The notes: generated by a model from the sequence alone, not told the origin. Positions 34,276 to 44,785 are shown, numbered from the stretch's first letter. The stretch is 64,000 nt of DNA from Caballeronia glebae (GCF_001545035.1 NZ_FCOJ02000023.1:1-64000), one strand, 5' to 3'. A program made the numbers and translations.

Positions 34276-35253
34276 ATGCAAACCAGTTTGTTGAAGCCCA
34301 AGATCATTGCAGTTGAATCGCTTGGCGAGAGCCACGCGAAAGTGGTTATGGAGCCGTTCGAACGCGGCTATGGCCACACCTTGGGTAACGCGCTTCGGCG
34401 CGTGCTGCTGTCGTCGATGATCGGCTATGCGCCGACCGAAGTGACGATCGCAGGCGTCGTGCACGAATACTCGACGCTCGATGGCGTGCAAGAGGATGTG
34501 GTCAACCTGCTGTTGAACCTGAAGGGCGTCGTCTTCAAGCTGCACAACCGCGACGAAGTCACGGTGACGCTGCGCAAGGAAGGCGAAGGCGTTGTCACGG
34601 CCGGCGATATCGAACTCGCGCACGACTGCGAGGTCATCAATCCCGACCACGTGATCGCTCACTTGTCGAAGGGCGGCAAGCTCGACGTTCAAATCAAGAT
34701 TGAAAAGGGCCGTGGCTACGTGCCGGGTAACGTGCGTCGTTACGGCGAAGAGTCGGCCAAGATCATCGGCCGCATCGTGCTGGACGCGTCGTTCTCGCCG
34801 GTTCGCCGCGTGAGCTACGCCGTTGAAAGCGCGCGTGTCGAACAGCGTACCGACCTCGACAAGCTCGTGATGAACATCGAGACCAACGGCGTGATCTCGC
34901 CGGAAGAAGCGATCCGCCAGTCGGCTCGCATTCTGGTCGATCAGTTGTCGGTGTTCGCAGCGCTGGAAGGTACGGAAGCGGCAGCGGAAGCGCCGTCGCG
35001 CGCGCCGCAGATCGATCCGATCCTGCTGCGTCCGGTGGACGACCTCGAACTGACGGTTCGTTCCGCGAACTGCCTGAAGGCCGAGAACATCTACTACATC
35101 GGCGATCTGATCCAGCGCACGGAGAACGAGCTGCTGAAGACGCCGAATCTGGGTCGCAAGTCGCTGAACGAAATCAAGGAAGTCTTGGCTTCGCGCGGTC
35201 TGACGCTCGGTATGAAGCTCGAAAACTGGCCGCCGGCTGGTCTCGACAAGTAA
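34276..35253 (+). CDS. rpoA: DNA-directed RNA polymerase subunit alpha
   Basis: The alpha subunit (325 residues) dimerises to start RNA polymerase assembly. The N-terminal domain (to about residue 233) carries [23 protein letters not shown] sequence, here [20 protein letters not shown]. The C-terminal domain (about 245-325) binds UP elements and activators and shows [20 protein letters not shown] and [30 protein letters not shown] precedes the start. Confidence 0.98.
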   Translation: MQTSLLKPKIIAVESLGESHAKVVMEPFERGYGHTLGNALRRVLLSSMIGYAPTEVTIAGVVHEYSTLDGVQEDVVNLLLNLKGVVFKLHNRDEVTVTLRKEGEGVVTAGDIELAHDCEVINPDHVIAHLSKGGKLDVQIKIEKGRGYVPGNVRRYGEESAKIIGRIVLDASFSPVRRVSYAVESARVEQRTDLDKLVMNIETNGVISPEEAIRQSARILVDQLSVFAALEGTEAAAEAPSRAPQIDPILLRPVDDLELTVRSANCLKAENIYYIGDLIQRTENELLKTPNLGRKSLNEIKEVLASRGLTLGMKLENWPPAGLDK

Positions 35254-35274
35254 TAGCGAACGCCATCGCGTAAC

Positions 35275-35313
35275 TTGGCAAAGACGCGGATTTTGCTTTA
35301 GAATCCGCGTCTT
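35275..35313 (+). promoter_or_regulatory. Promoter of rplQ within an inverted repeat
   Basis: A -35 box TTGGCA (35275-35280) and a -10 box TAGAAT (35299-35304) are spaced by 18 bp. AAGACGCGGATT (35281-35292) and AATCCGCGTCTT (35302-35313) form a perfect 12-bp stem that two further pairs can extend. The -10 box spans the loop edge and right arm. GCTTTTATC follows the stem, so the RNA could end the rpoA transcript. The layout matches the modules before rplC and rplN. Confidence 0.55.
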
Positions 35314-35391
35314 GCTTTTATCTGACCGGCCCGTGCACCCAAATAGGGCGCAATAGAAGAGCTGGATCAAAACTCGTTAAAGGAACTGAAA

Positions 35392-35787
35392 ATGCGTCAT
35401 AAGCATGGTCTGCGGAAACTGAACCGCACGAGCAGCCACCGTCTGGCAATGCTCCGCAATATGTCGAATTCGCTCATCGAGCACGAAGTCATCAAGACGA
35501 CGCTGCCGAAGGCCAAGGAACTGCGCAAGGTCGTCGAGCCCCTCATCACGCTGGGCAAGAAGCCGTCGCTCGCGAACCGTCGTCTGGCGTTCAACCGCCT
35601 GCGCGATCGTGATTCCGTCGCGAAGCTGTTCGACGTCCTCGGCCCACGCTACGCGAACCGTCCGGGCGGCTACCTGAGCATCCTGAAGTTCGGTTTCCGC
35701 GTCGGCGACAACGCACCGATGGCGCTGATCCAGTTGATGGATCGCCCGGACGTCGAAGAGACGGAAGAAGTGCAAGAAGCGGAATAA
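35392..35787 (+). CDS. rplQ: 50S ribosomal protein L17
   Basis: L17 (131 residues) starts [20 protein letters not shown] and carries the conserved [20 protein letters not shown] helix. The C terminus ends in an acidic tail ([12 protein letters not shown]). It is the last gene of the ribosomal block, with its own candidate promoter and a terminator 24 bp after the stop. Confidence 0.98.
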   Translation: MRHKHGLRKLNRTSSHRLAMLRNMSNSLIEHEVIKTTLPKAKELRKVVEPLITLGKKPSLANRRLAFNRLRDRDSVAKLFDVLGPRYANRPGGYLSILKFGFRVGDNAPMALIQLMDRPDVEETEEVQEAE

Positions 35788-35810
35788 ATTCCGTCTTCGG
35801 TTGTTAGCAG

Positions 35811-35839
35811 AAAGGCCAGGCTCGAAGCTTGGCCTTTTT
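35811..35839 (+). terminator. Terminator after rplQ
   Basis: AAAGGCCA and TGGCCTTT form the stem, with GCT/AGC pairing inside, followed by TTTTT. It closes the ribosomal protein region. Confidence 0.85.
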
Positions 35840-35944
35840 GCTTTCTGGCTGCGACGTTTCAGCGCATCGGAGCGTAAAAGTGCGTGTCAGCGGGCGATGC
35901 TACGATATGCAATTGGCCTTCCGCGCTTCTCCGGAGCACTTCGA

Positions 35945-36277
35945 GTGAATGTCCCCGTCGTTTTGATGTTATCCACGCTGCCCGACGCCGCAGCAGCCGA
36001 TGCGCTCGCGCAAGCGGTGCTTGAAGCGCGGCTCGCAGCATGCGTGTCGAACCTCGGCGCGGTGTCATCGCAGTATCGCTGGAAAGGCGCGCTGGAGTCG
36101 TCGCAGGAAGTGCAGTTGTTGTTCAAGACGAGCATCGCGCGCAGCGAAGAATTGCAGCAATTCGTCGAGACTCGGCATCCCTATGAAACACCCGAAATCC
36201 TCGTCTGGCAGGTGGATGCATCGCCGGGCTACGGTCAGTGGGTCAACGCAGAAACGCAGCGTCCTCTTCATGTTTGA
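35945..36277 (+). CDS. cutA: Divalent-cation tolerance protein CutA
   Basis: CutA (110 residues) is a small trimeric protein of the PII-like fold linked to copper tolerance; its exact role is unsettled. The GTG at 35945 gives VNVPVVLMLSTLPDAAAADA and lies 8 bp after GGAG (35933-35936); a longer frame from 35801 is not homologous. The signature ARLAACVSNLGAVSSQYRWK and the C-terminal RHPYETPEILVWQV are present. Its end overlaps the dsbD start by 8 bases, the cutA-dsbD arrangement known in other Proteobacteria. Confidence 0.93.
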   Translation: MNVPVVLMLSTLPDAAAADALAQAVLEARLAACVSNLGAVSSQYRWKGALESSQEVQLLFKTSIARSEELQQFVETRHPYETPEILVWQVDASPGYGQWVNAETQRPLHV

Positions 36278-38117
36278 GTTTTCCCGTCTCTTCGCGCGTC
36301 GATTTTTCGGCGCGTTCCTGTTCCTGGCGGCGTTCGCGCTGCTGTCGGGCACCGCGCGCGCAGCCGACGATTTCCTCGATCCCGGCGTCGCGTTCAAATT
36401 CAGCGCATCGGAAAAGCCGGGCGAAGTGGACGTGCGCTACAAGATTGCGGACGGCTACTACATGTATCGCGAGCGCTTCGAATTCGCGGTGAAGAGCGGC
36501 GACGCGACCATCGGCGCCGCGCAACTGCCCGCCGGCAAGGTCCACTTCGATCAGACGTTCAACAAGGACGTCGAGACGTATCGCGGCGACCTGGTCATTC
36601 GCATTCCGGTGACGAAGGCAAGCGGGCCGTTTGAAATCGCGGTGACGTCGCAGGGCTGCGCGGATGGCGGCATTTGCTATCCACCGATGGAAAAGACCTA
36701 TCGCGTGCGCGGCGACGCGCTTCAGCCCGCGAACGCCACGCCCAGTGCAACGACGGCCGCGACGACGGCCGCGAACCCGGGCGACTCCTGGTTCGAGCGC
36801 GCGACCAGCGCCGACTACGCGCAATCGATGCTCGAAGGCGGCGGATTCTTCGCCGTCGTCGGACTGTATTTTCTTGCTGGCATGGTGTTGAGCCTCCTGC
36901 CGTGCTCGTATCCGATGATCCCGATCTTGTCCGCGATCATCGTTGGAGAAGGGGCGCGCGTGACGCGTTCGCGCGGGTTCGCGCTGTCGGTCTCGTATGT
37001 GATCGGCATGGCGCTTGTTTATACCGTGCTCGGCATCGCCGCCGCGCTGATCGGGCAAAGCCTCGGCGCATGGTTGCAGAATGCGTGGGTGCTCGGCGCG
37101 TTCGGCGTGCTGCTCGCGGCGTTCGCGCTCGCGCTGATTTCGGGCGTCGATATCGCGCTGCCCGAACGCTGGCAAAGCGGCGTCAACGAGGCATCCCGGA
37201 AGCGCAGCGGCGGAAAGTTCGCGGCGGTCGCGGTGATGGGCGCGCTGTCCGCGCTGGTCGTCGGCGCGTGCATGACCGCGCCGCTTTTTGCGGTGCTCGC
37301 GTTCATCGCGCATACGGGCAACGCGGTGCTCGGCGGCGCGGCGCTTTTCGCGATGGGCGTCGGACTCGGCGTGCCGCTGCTCGTCATCGGGCTCGGCGCG
37401 GGTTCGGTTCTGCCGCGCGCCGGCGTGTGGATGGATGGCGTCAAGGTATTCTTCGGCGTCGTGCTGCTCGCGGCCGCGCTGTGGATCGTCTGGCCGGTCA
37501 TCGGCGGCGTCGCGCAAATGCTGCTCGCGGCGCTGTGGCTGTTGATCGCGGCGGCATCGCTCGGATTGTTCTCGTCGGGCGCGGCGGCGTCTGTCGGCGT
37601 CTGGAGGCGCCTCGGGCGCGGGCTCGGCGCGGCGTTCGCGATCTGGGCCGCGACGCTGCTCGTCGGGCTGGCCGCGGGATCGACCGATCCGCTGCGCCCG
37701 CTCGTCGTGCTGGTAGCCCGGGGCGATTCGTCAGCGTCGGCGAATGCGCAATCGCCGGGGCCGGCTTTCGCGCCGGTGCGTTCGTCGGCGGAACTGGACT
37801 CGGCGGTCAAGGCGGCGGGGCGTCCCGCGATGCTCGACTTCTACGCCGACTGGTGCGTGTCGTGCAAGGAAATGGAGAAGCTGACTTTCTCCGATCCTCG
37901 CGTGCAAGCGCGCCTCGCGCAATTGAATCTTCTGCGCGCGGACGTGACCGCCAACAACACGAACGATCAGATTCTGCTCAAGCGCTTCAGGCTGTTCGGG
38001 CCGCCGGGCATCATCTTTTTCGATGCGCAAGGCAACGAAGTCGCGCGCGTGGTCGGCTACGAATCGGCGGATACGTTCCTGAAGAGTCTCGACAAGCTCG
38101 GTCCTTCGAACGGCTAA
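36270..38117 (+). CDS. dsbD: Thiol:disulfide interchange protein DsbD
   Basis: DsbD (615 residues) moves electrons from cytoplasmic thioredoxin to periplasmic DsbC and to cytochrome c maturation. A signal peptide (about residues 1-31) ends at ARA-ADD. The alpha domain has Cys130 and Cys136 (GCADGGICYPP). The membrane domain has about eight helices and Cys212 (LLPCSYPM) and Cys334 (GACMTAP). The C-terminal thioredoxin-like domain has WCVSC with Cys529 and Cys532. All three redox pairs are intact. The start at 36270 overlaps the cutA end. Cytochrome c genes 3-5 kb away are likely clients. Confidence 0.96.
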   Translation: MFEFSRLFARRFFGAFLFLAAFALLSGTARAADDFLDPGVAFKFSASEKPGEVDVRYKIADGYYMYRERFEFAVKSGDATIGAAQLPAGKVHFDQTFNKDVETYRGDLVIRIPVTKASGPFEIAVTSQGCADGGICYPPMEKTYRVRGDALQPANATPSATTAATTAANPGDSWFERATSADYAQSMLEGGGFFAVVGLYFLAGMVLSLLPCSYPMIPILSAIIVGEGARVTRSRGFALSVSYVIGMALVYTVLGIAAALIGQSLGAWLQNAWVLGAFGVLLAAFALALISGVDIALPERWQSGVNEASRKRSGGKFAAVAVMGALSALVVGACMTAPLFAVLAFIAHTGNAVLGGAALFAMGVGLGVPLLVIGLGAGSVLPRAGVWMDGVKVFFGVVLLAAALWIVWPVIGGVAQMLLAALWLLIAAASLGLFSSGAAASVGVWRRLGRGLGAAFAIWAATLLVGLAAGSTDPLRPLVVLVARGDSSASANAQSPGPAFAPVRSSAELDSAVKAAGRPAMLDFYADWCVSCKEMEKLTFSDPRVQARLAQLNLLRADVTANNTNDQILLKRFRLFGPPGIIFFDAQGNEVARVVGYESADTFLKSLDKLGPSNG

Positions 38118-38122
38118 AAAGA

Positions 38123-38150
38123 AAGGGCGATGCCGCAAAGCATCGCCCTT
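38123..38150. terminator. Bidirectional terminator between dsbD and hemB
   Basis: AAGGGCGATGC and GCATCGCCCTT form an 11-bp perfect stem around CGCAAA. A-rich sequence precedes it, and a pyrimidine-rich tail follows. It can serve both converging genes. Confidence 0.8.
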
Positions 38151-38172
38151 CTCTCATTTCAGGCAAGCATAC

Positions 38173-39292
<1,120 letters not shown>

Positions 39293-39293
39293 A

Positions 39294-39402
39294 CCGATCG
39301 AGCGAGGCGCTTGCCGCCGGACTCCCCGCTTCTCCTCCCTGAGCGGGCGCCTGTCGATGTTCGATTAGGCTGTTAACCCGCCGTCATGCGGCGGGTTTTT
39401 TT
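39294..39402 (+). ncRNA. Candidate small RNA with an anti-Shine-Dalgarno loop
   Basis: The 255-bp gap between two leftward genes holds a strong rightward terminator (39375-39402) with no rightward gene in front of it. Upstream lies a foldable segment. AGGCGC (39305-39310) pairs with GCGCCT (39347-39352), enclosing CCCGCT (39325-39330) with AGCGGG (39342-39347, sharing one base). The apical loop TCTCCTCCCTG exposes CTCCTCCC, which can pair with Shine-Dalgarno sites. Anti-SD loop RNAs are known in other Proteobacteria, and I recall a betaproteobacterial toxic small RNA family of this kind; membership is not verified. The 5' end is a guess. Confidence 0.5.
39375..39402 (+). terminator. Rightward terminator in the hemB-engB gap
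   Basis: AACCCGCC (39375-39382) pairs with GGCGGGTT (39390-39397), and a run of seven T follows on the plus strand only. On the minus strand no T tract follows, so it is not the engB terminator. It supports the rightward small RNA. Confidence 0.8.
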
Positions 39403-39426
39403 ATGCCCGCGCCCGGTGCGCGCGCC

Positions 39427-40089
39427 TTATTCGGCAGCGCCTTCTGGCGCGTTCTCGCCGGCTTCTTCGGGTATCAGCCAGCTTTCGATCCGCTCATGCG
39501 CTTCGTCGATGCCGGTGCGCTTGAGCGCGGAGAAGAGCTGCACGGTGAGCTCGCCGCGATAGCCCGCATCCTTGTATTCCGCGAAGGATTTCTTGGTTGC
39601 GCGCAGAGCGTTGGTCATCTCTTGTCGCGTCAATTTGTCGCATTTGGTGAGCAGCGTGTGGATCGGCTTTCCGGTCGGTGCGAACCAGTCGATCATGATT
39701 CGATCGAGGTCGGTGAGTGGGCGGCGCGAATCCATCATCAGGATCATGCCGCACAGTTGCGCGCGGCTTTGCAGATACGTGGAGAGCAGCCGCTGCCAAT
39801 GCTCCTTCGCGGCGCCCGGCACTTCGGCGTAACCGTATCCGGGAAGATCGACGAGATAAGCAACGGGCGCGACTTCCGGGCCGACCGAGAAATAATTGAT
39901 GTGCTGCGTGCGCCCCGGCGTTTTACTCGCGAAAGCGAGCCGCTTCTGGTTGCACAGGATGTTGATCGCCGTGGATTTACCGGCGTTCGAGCGCCCCGCA
40001 AATGCGATTTCGGGCTGCGGCGTCGGCGGCAGATCGCGCAGATGATTGACGGTCGTGAAGAAACGGGACTGATGAAGCAGGAATGACAT
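39427..40089 (-). CDS. engB: Ribosome biogenesis GTP-binding protein EngB (YihA/YsxC)
   Basis: EngB (220 residues) is an essential GTPase of large-subunit assembly. The start at 40089 gives [20 protein letters not shown]; an upstream frame to 40194 has no family likeness. The P loop GRSNAGKST, the G3 motif DLPGYG and the G4 motif TKCD are present in order. The C terminus ends [13 protein letters not shown]. It is read leftward, away from cytochrome c4, with a 348-bp divergent gap. Confidence 0.95.
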   Translation of the reverse strand: MSFLLHQSRFFTTVNHLRDLPPTPQPEIAFAGRSNAGKSTAINILCNQKRLAFASKTPGRTQHINYFSVGPEVAPVAYLVDLPGYGYAEVPGAAKEHWQRLLSTYLQSRAQLCGMILMMDSRRPLTDLDRIMIDWFAPTGKPIHTLLTKCDKLTRQEMTNALRATKKSFAEYKDAGYRGELTVQLFSALKRTGIDEAHERIESWLIPEEAGENAPEGAAE

Positions 40090-40437
40090 GAGCGGGTCCA
40101 ATCGAAAGCACTGCGAAAACCGAAGCCTTGAGAACCCGGCAAATACTGGGCATGCCCCGACTGGCGTCTTTGCGTATAGCGGGTTATTGTACAATACGAC
40201 GGATTTTTAAAGATCAGCGCGGGCACGCAAGACCCAAGCCGCAAACGGCACCCACAGCTTTGGATCGGAGTAAGGCGTACGGAGCGCACACTCTGATCGA
40301 CATAGGAGCGAGACAGTTTTCGAGGCGCTTTTTGAGCCTCTTCGTTCAGCGAGTTCGGGTATCTTGCGGCGATGATCGATCGCCGTCGTTTTTTGCAGAA
40401 CCTCACATTCTCACAAGACGAAAAACAGGGTACGCGA
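40090..40437. promoter_or_regulatory. Divergent region between engB and cytochrome c4
   Basis: A perfect 12-bp palindrome TATTGTACAATA (40185-40196) gives a TACAAT -10-like box on both strands, so it may serve both divergent genes. Good -35 boxes are not evident. A small hairpin GAGGC/GCCTC (40322-40340) lies in the cytochrome leader. No convincing ORF is seen; the frame from 40372 is an extension of the cytochrome gene. Confidence 0.4.
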
Positions 40438-41112
40438 ATGAACCGACTGTACAGGTCTCTGGTGGTGATTCGGGCAGCGGCGGCTTTCAGTGCAGGTTTG
40501 AGTGGACTAGCAGTATCGATGTCGGCGAATGCGGCGGAGCCCGCGCAACCGGCGAAGCCGGATGCGGCGCGAGGGCAGGCCATCGCGACTCAGGTATGCG
40601 CGGCGTGTCACGCGGCGGACGGCAACAGCGCCGGCGCGGCGTTTCCAAAGCTCGCGGGGCAGCACGCCGAGTACATCGTCAAGCAGTTGAAGGATTACAA
40701 GACGCAGCCCGGCGCGAAGGCGCCGGCGCGTAACAATCCGATCATGGCGGGCATCGCGGGCGCGCTATCGGATCAGGACATGGTGAATGTTGCGGCGTAC
40801 TTCGAGTCGCAGAAGGCCAAGCCCAACTATGCGCGCGACAAGAACGACGTCGCGCTGGGTCAGAAGATTTACCGCGGTGGCATTGCGGACAAGGGCGTGC
40901 CGGCGTGTGCGGCGTGCCACGGCGCAACGGGCATGGGCATTCCGGTGCAGTATCCGCGGCTGTCGTGGCAGTGGGGCGATTACACGGTGGCGCAGTTGAA
41001 CGCCTTCGCATCGGGACAGCGCGCCAACAGCGAGCCGATGCACCAGATTTCCTCGCGCCTGAACGAAGCGGAGATGAAGGCGGTTGCCGACTACATCGCC
41101 GGTTTGCATTAA
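40438..41112 (+). CDS. Dihaem cytochrome c4
   Basis: A 224-residue periplasmic dihaem cytochrome that passes electrons towards terminal oxidases. A signal peptide (about residues 1-33) ends ANA-AEP. Haem-binding CAACH motifs are at residues 54-58 and 157-161. Each half carries a likely Met ligand (NPIMAGIAG and NSEPMHQIS). The two halves are tandem class I domains, and the length fits cytochrome c4. An in-frame start at 40372 is possible but adds residues before the signal peptide. The resB-ccsB maturation genes follow. Confidence 0.93.
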   Translation: MNRLYRSLVVIRAAAAFSAGLSGLAVSMSANAAEPAQPAKPDAARGQAIATQVCAACHAADGNSAGAAFPKLAGQHAEYIVKQLKDYKTQPGAKAPARNNPIMAGIAGALSDQDMVNVAAYFESQKAKPNYARDKNDVALGQKIYRGGIADKGVPACAACHGATGMGIPVQYPRLSWQWGDYTVAQLNAFASGQRANSEPMHQISSRLNEAEMKAVADYIAGLH

Positions 41113-41213
41113 ACGCGAGAGCAGTCAGCGTCCAGCGGTTCCGGCGGCAAACGCGGGAGTCGCCCATACTACGAAGCCGGTCCCGGGAATATCCGAGAAG
41201 ACCGGCGCGAAAA

Positions 41214-41268
41214 CAAAAAAAGGGTGGGACGCCGGTCGATGAGATCGCCAGCGTCTCCACCCTTTTTT
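41214..41268 (+). terminator. Terminator between cytochrome c4 and resB
   Basis: AAAAAAGGGTGG pairs with CCACCCTTTTTT, with GACGC/GCGTC pairing inside and a loop with GGTCGATGAGATCGCC. The T tract supports termination of the cytochrome transcript. resB starts 20 bp later, so its promoter must overlap the stem or lie before it. Confidence 0.7.
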
Positions 41269-41288
41269 GCTGTCCAGTCGGAGTTTGA

Positions 41289-43520
41289 ATGAGCGTCACC
41301 ACATCGGGTTTGCAGTCGAAGTCGAGCCGTCGGGCCATCAGATATTTCGTCGAACTCGTCAGTTCGATGCGCTTTGCCATCGCGTTGCTGGTCATTCTGG
41401 CGATCGCGAGCATTATCGGCACGGTGCTTACGCAGGACGATCCGTACCCCAACTACGTCAATCAGTTCGGCCCGTTCTGGGCGGACATCTTCCGTGGTCT
41501 CAGCATCTACACCGTGTACAGCGCGTGGTGGTTCATGCTGATCCTGATTTTCCTCGTGATCTCGGTGTCCCTGTGCATCATCCGCAACAGCCCGAAGATG
41601 ATCGCGGACATCAAGAGCTGGAAGGATCGCGTGCATGAAGGCGGCCTGCATGCGTTCCATCACAAGGGCGAGTTCACGGTTTCGGCGAATCGCACGCAGA
41701 CCGTGGCGACGCTCGAACGCCTCGCCGCGAAGATGGGCTACCGGTTCAAGACGCGCGAGACCGACACCGGCGCGACGCTCATCACGGCCAAGCGCGGCGC
41801 GCTGACGAAGATCGGCTATATCTCGGCGCATCTGGCGATCGTCGTGATCTGTCTCGGCGGGCTGCTGGACAGCAATCTGCCCATCAAATTGCAGATGTGG
41901 CTGTTCAACAAGACGGCGATCAACAGCAACGCCGTCATCAACGACATTCCGCCGGAGCATCGACTTTCGACGTCGAACCCGACGTTCCGCGGCTACGCGT
42001 GGGTGCCCGAGGGCCAGTTCGTCGGCACGGCGATCCTGAACCAGCAGGACGGTTCGATCATTCAGGACCTGCCGTTCTCGATTCAACTGAACAAGTTCAT
42101 CGTCGATTACTACTCGACCGGCATGCCGAAGCTCTTCGCGAGCGACATCGTCGTGATCGATCACAAGACGGGCAAGCGCATTCCGGCGCGCGTCGAGGTG
42201 AACAAGCCCTTTACCTACGACGGCGTTTCGATCTATCAATCGAGCTTTCAGGACGGCGGCTCGAAGCTCGACATGACCGCCTGGCCGATGACCGGCGGCA
42301 GCACGAAGACCGCGCCGTTCAGCGGGACGATCGGCGGCACGGCGCCCATCGGCGCGCAGTTCACGGGCGCGCAGGGCGAAACCGTCGAGTTCACGGATTT
42401 CCGCGCGATCAACGTCGAGAACATGACCGATGGCAGCGGCGCGCCCGACGCGCGCGGCGTCGGCAAGAAGGAAACGCTGCGCGACGCGTTCGACGAACGC
42501 CTCGGTTCCGGCGCGAAAACTTCGAAGCCGACTGATTTGCGCAATATTGGCCCCTCGGTGCAATACAAGGTGCGCGGCACGGACGGCCAGGCGCGCGAGT
42601 ACAGCAACTACATGCTGCCGGTGGACGTGAGCGGCCAGCGCATGTTCCTCGCGGGCATGCGCCTGAGCCCGAACGATTCGTTCCGCTACCTGCGTATTCC
42701 GGCCGACGAGCAAGGCACGGTCAAACAGTGGATGGATCTGCGCGCCGCGCTTGCCACGCCGGCGACGCGCGCCGAAGCCGCGCACCGTTTCGCGCTGCGC
42801 TCGGTGCCGCAGGAAAACGGCGAATTGCAGAAGCATCTGGAGGAAAGCGCCGTTCGCGTGCTGAATCTCTTCGCAGGCGCGGATGAAACCGGCAAAGCGA
42901 CGACGAATCCTCAGATGATTGGCGGTTTCCAGAGCATCGCAATGTTTATCGACAAGTCGGTGCCGAAGGGCGAGCAGGAAAAAGCCGCAGGGCTTTTGAT
43001 GCGCATGCTCGAAGGCGCGATGTGGGACGTATGGCAGATTTCCCGAGAGCAAAACGGCCAGCCCGACGCTAAAGCGGATGAGAAGAACTCCGCGTTCGTG
43101 CAGTCGTCCATCAATGCGCTTTCGGACAGCTTTCTGTACGGTTCGCCGGTCTTCCTTCAACTGGACAACTTCAAGCAGGTGCAAGCTTCGGTATTCCAGT
43201 TGACGCGCGCGCCGGGCAAAAATCTGGTGTATCTTGGCAGCCTTCTGCTGGTGGTCGGCATTTTCTCGATGTTCTACGTTCGTGAACGCCGGCTCTGGTT
43301 CTGGCTCAAAGATACGGAGCAGGGTGGCGCGAGCGTGCTGATGGCGATGTCCACGGCGCGCCGGACGCTCGATTACGAAAAAGAGTTCGTGCGCACGCGC
43401 GCGCAGATCGCGGCGGCGCTCGGTGTGAAGCCGGACGAACCGGCTGATCCGTCCCCGGCGACAAGTGCGCCCCGGCATTCGCAATCCGAGACCCCGAGCT
43501 CGGAAGTTTCAACACGGTAA
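41289..43520 (+). CDS. resB: Cytochrome c biogenesis protein ResB (Ccs1)
   Basis: ResB (743 residues) forms with CcsB the system II haem transporter and cytochrome c synthase of the inner membrane. Membrane segments are at about residues 27-47, 75-97 and 180-198 and near the C terminus (NLVYLGSLLLVVGIFSMFYV). The large region between the third and last segments is periplasmic. The VELVSSMRFAIALLVILAIA start of segment 1 is typical. The C-terminal tail is Pro/Ser-rich. ccsB starts 4 bp after the stop. Confidence 0.95.
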   Translation: MSVTTSGLQSKSSRRAIRYFVELVSSMRFAIALLVILAIASIIGTVLTQDDPYPNYVNQFGPFWADIFRGLSIYTVYSAWWFMLILIFLVISVSLCIIRNSPKMIADIKSWKDRVHEGGLHAFHHKGEFTVSANRTQTVATLERLAAKMGYRFKTRETDTGATLITAKRGALTKIGYISAHLAIVVICLGGLLDSNLPIKLQMWLFNKTAINSNAVINDIPPEHRLSTSNPTFRGYAWVPEGQFVGTAILNQQDGSIIQDLPFSIQLNKFIVDYYSTGMPKLFASDIVVIDHKTGKRIPARVEVNKPFTYDGVSIYQSSFQDGGSKLDMTAWPMTGGSTKTAPFSGTIGGTAPIGAQFTGAQGETVEFTDFRAINVENMTDGSGAPDARGVGKKETLRDAFDERLGSGAKTSKPTDLRNIGPSVQYKVRGTDGQAREYSNYMLPVDVSGQRMFLAGMRLSPNDSFRYLRIPADEQGTVKQWMDLRAALATPATRAEAAHRFALRSVPQENGELQKHLEESAVRVLNLFAGADETGKATTNPQMIGGFQSIAMFIDKSVPKGEQEKAAGLLMRMLEGAMWDVWQISREQNGQPDAKADEKNSAFVQSSINALSDSFLYGSPVFLQLDNFKQVQASVFQLTRAPGKNLVYLGSLLLVVGIFSMFYVRERRLWFWLKDTEQGGASVLMAMSTARRTLDYEKEFVRTRAQIAAALGVKPDEPADPSPATSAPRHSQSETPSSEVSTR

Positions 43521-43524
43521 GATC

Positions 43525-44727
43525 ATGGACCTCACACAGACCTCCTCCCACGCCTCCGCCAAGACGGAACGTCCGGCATCGGGGCTTCCCGATGTCGCCG
43601 TGTTCGACGATCGTCCGTTCCTGCGCAGGCTGACGCCGATCGACTGGCTGTTCGCCCTCGCGATGGTCGCGGGCGCGGGCTTCGCGCTGAACCGCTATCA
43701 CGCGTACATGGACGTGTACGACACGGCCGTGCTGGTCGGCGCGGTGCCGACCTTCGTCGTGCTCGGCTGGCGCTGGAAACCGGTGCGTTTGCTGATCGCG
43801 GCGATCGCGGTTTTGTCGCTCTTTTCGATTCAGCTCTATCAGCACGACCTCGCGCGCGCCGAAACGAACTTCTTCCTCAAGTACTTCCTGTCGAGCCAGT
43901 CCGCGATTTTGTGGATGAGCGCGCTCTTCATTCTCGCAACGCTCTTCTACTGGATCGGCCTCGTGAGCCGCTCGCAAACGGGCGGCGCGATCGGCTCGCG
44001 CATGACGTGGGTCGCGGTGCTGATGGGCTTCACCGGCCTGATGGTGCGCTGGTACGAGTCGTACATGATCGGCGCGGACGTCGGCCATATTCCGATCTCG
44101 AATCTGTACGAAGTCTTCGTGCTGTTCTGCCTGATCACGTCGCTGTTTTATCTTTACTACGAGCAGCATTACGCGACGCGGCAGATGGGCGCGTTCGTGC
44201 TGCTCGTGATCAGCGCGGCGGTCGGCTTCCTGATGTGGTATTCGATCGCACGCGACGCGCAGCAGATTCAACCGCTCGTGCCCGCGCTGCAAAGCTGGTG
44301 GATGAAGATTCACGTGCCGGCGAACTTCATCGGCTACGGCAGCTTCGCGCTTTCCGCGATGGTCTCAGTCGCGTATCTCTCCAAGCAGCGCGGGTTCCTG
44401 GCGGACCGCCTGCCGTCGCTCGAAGTGCTCGACGACGTGATGTACAAGTCGATCGCAGTCGGCTTCGCGTTCTTCACCATCGCGACGATCCTCGGCGCGC
44501 TGTGGGCGGCGGAAGCGTGGGGCGGCTACTGGAGCTGGGACCCGAAGGAAACGTGGGCGCTGATCGTCTGGCTGAACTACGCGGCGTGGCTGCACATGCG
44601 CCTTATGAAGGGCCTGCGCGGCGCGGCGGCGGCGTGGTGGGCGCTGACGGGCCTGATCGTCACGACCTTCGCGTTCCTCGGCGTGAACATGTTCCTCTCG
44701 GGCTTGCATAGCTACGGCAAGCTCTGA
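43525..44727 (+). CDS. ccsB: Cytochrome c biogenesis protein CcsB/ResC (CcsA family)
   Basis: A 400-residue multi-helix partner of ResB that carries haem across the membrane. The tryptophan-rich WWD-type motif, AEAWGGYWSWDPKETWALIV, is near residue 340, and conserved His residues lie on both sides. The start MDLTQTSSHASAKTERPASG is 4 bp after the resB stop; a frame from 43465 overlaps resB and is rejected. A terminator follows. Confidence 0.95.
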   Translation: MDLTQTSSHASAKTERPASGLPDVAVFDDRPFLRRLTPIDWLFALAMVAGAGFALNRYHAYMDVYDTAVLVGAVPTFVVLGWRWKPVRLLIAAIAVLSLFSIQLYQHDLARAETNFFLKYFLSSQSAILWMSALFILATLFYWIGLVSRSQTGGAIGSRMTWVAVLMGFTGLMVRWYESYMIGADVGHIPISNLYEVFVLFCLITSLFYLYYEQHYATRQMGAFVLLVISAAVGFLMWYSIARDAQQIQPLVPALQSWWMKIHVPANFIGYGSFALSAMVSVAYLSKQRGFLADRLPSLEVLDDVMYKSIAVGFAFFTIATILGALWAAEAWGGYWSWDPKETWALIVWLNYAAWLHMRLMKGLRGAAAAWWALTGLIVTTFAFLGVNMFLSGLHSYGKL

Positions 44728-44747
44728 TCGGCTCTATCGGATCAAAG

Positions 44748-44785
44748 AAAACCGCCGCGCGTGATGAACGCTGGCGGTTTTTTTT
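44748..44785 (+). terminator. Terminator after ccsB
   Basis: AAACCGCC (44748-44755) and GGCGGTTT (44773-44780) pair, with GCG/CGC contacts inside, and a T run follows. Confidence 0.85.

Noticed and set aside
41214..41268. Possible small RNA between cytochrome c4 and resB
   Set aside because: The stem with A and T tracts is explained as the terminator of the cytochrome gene just upstream on the same strand.
41169..43484. Open frame of 771 codons on the minus strand across resB
   Set aside because: Shadow of resB; Arg- and Ala-rich with no recognisable domain.
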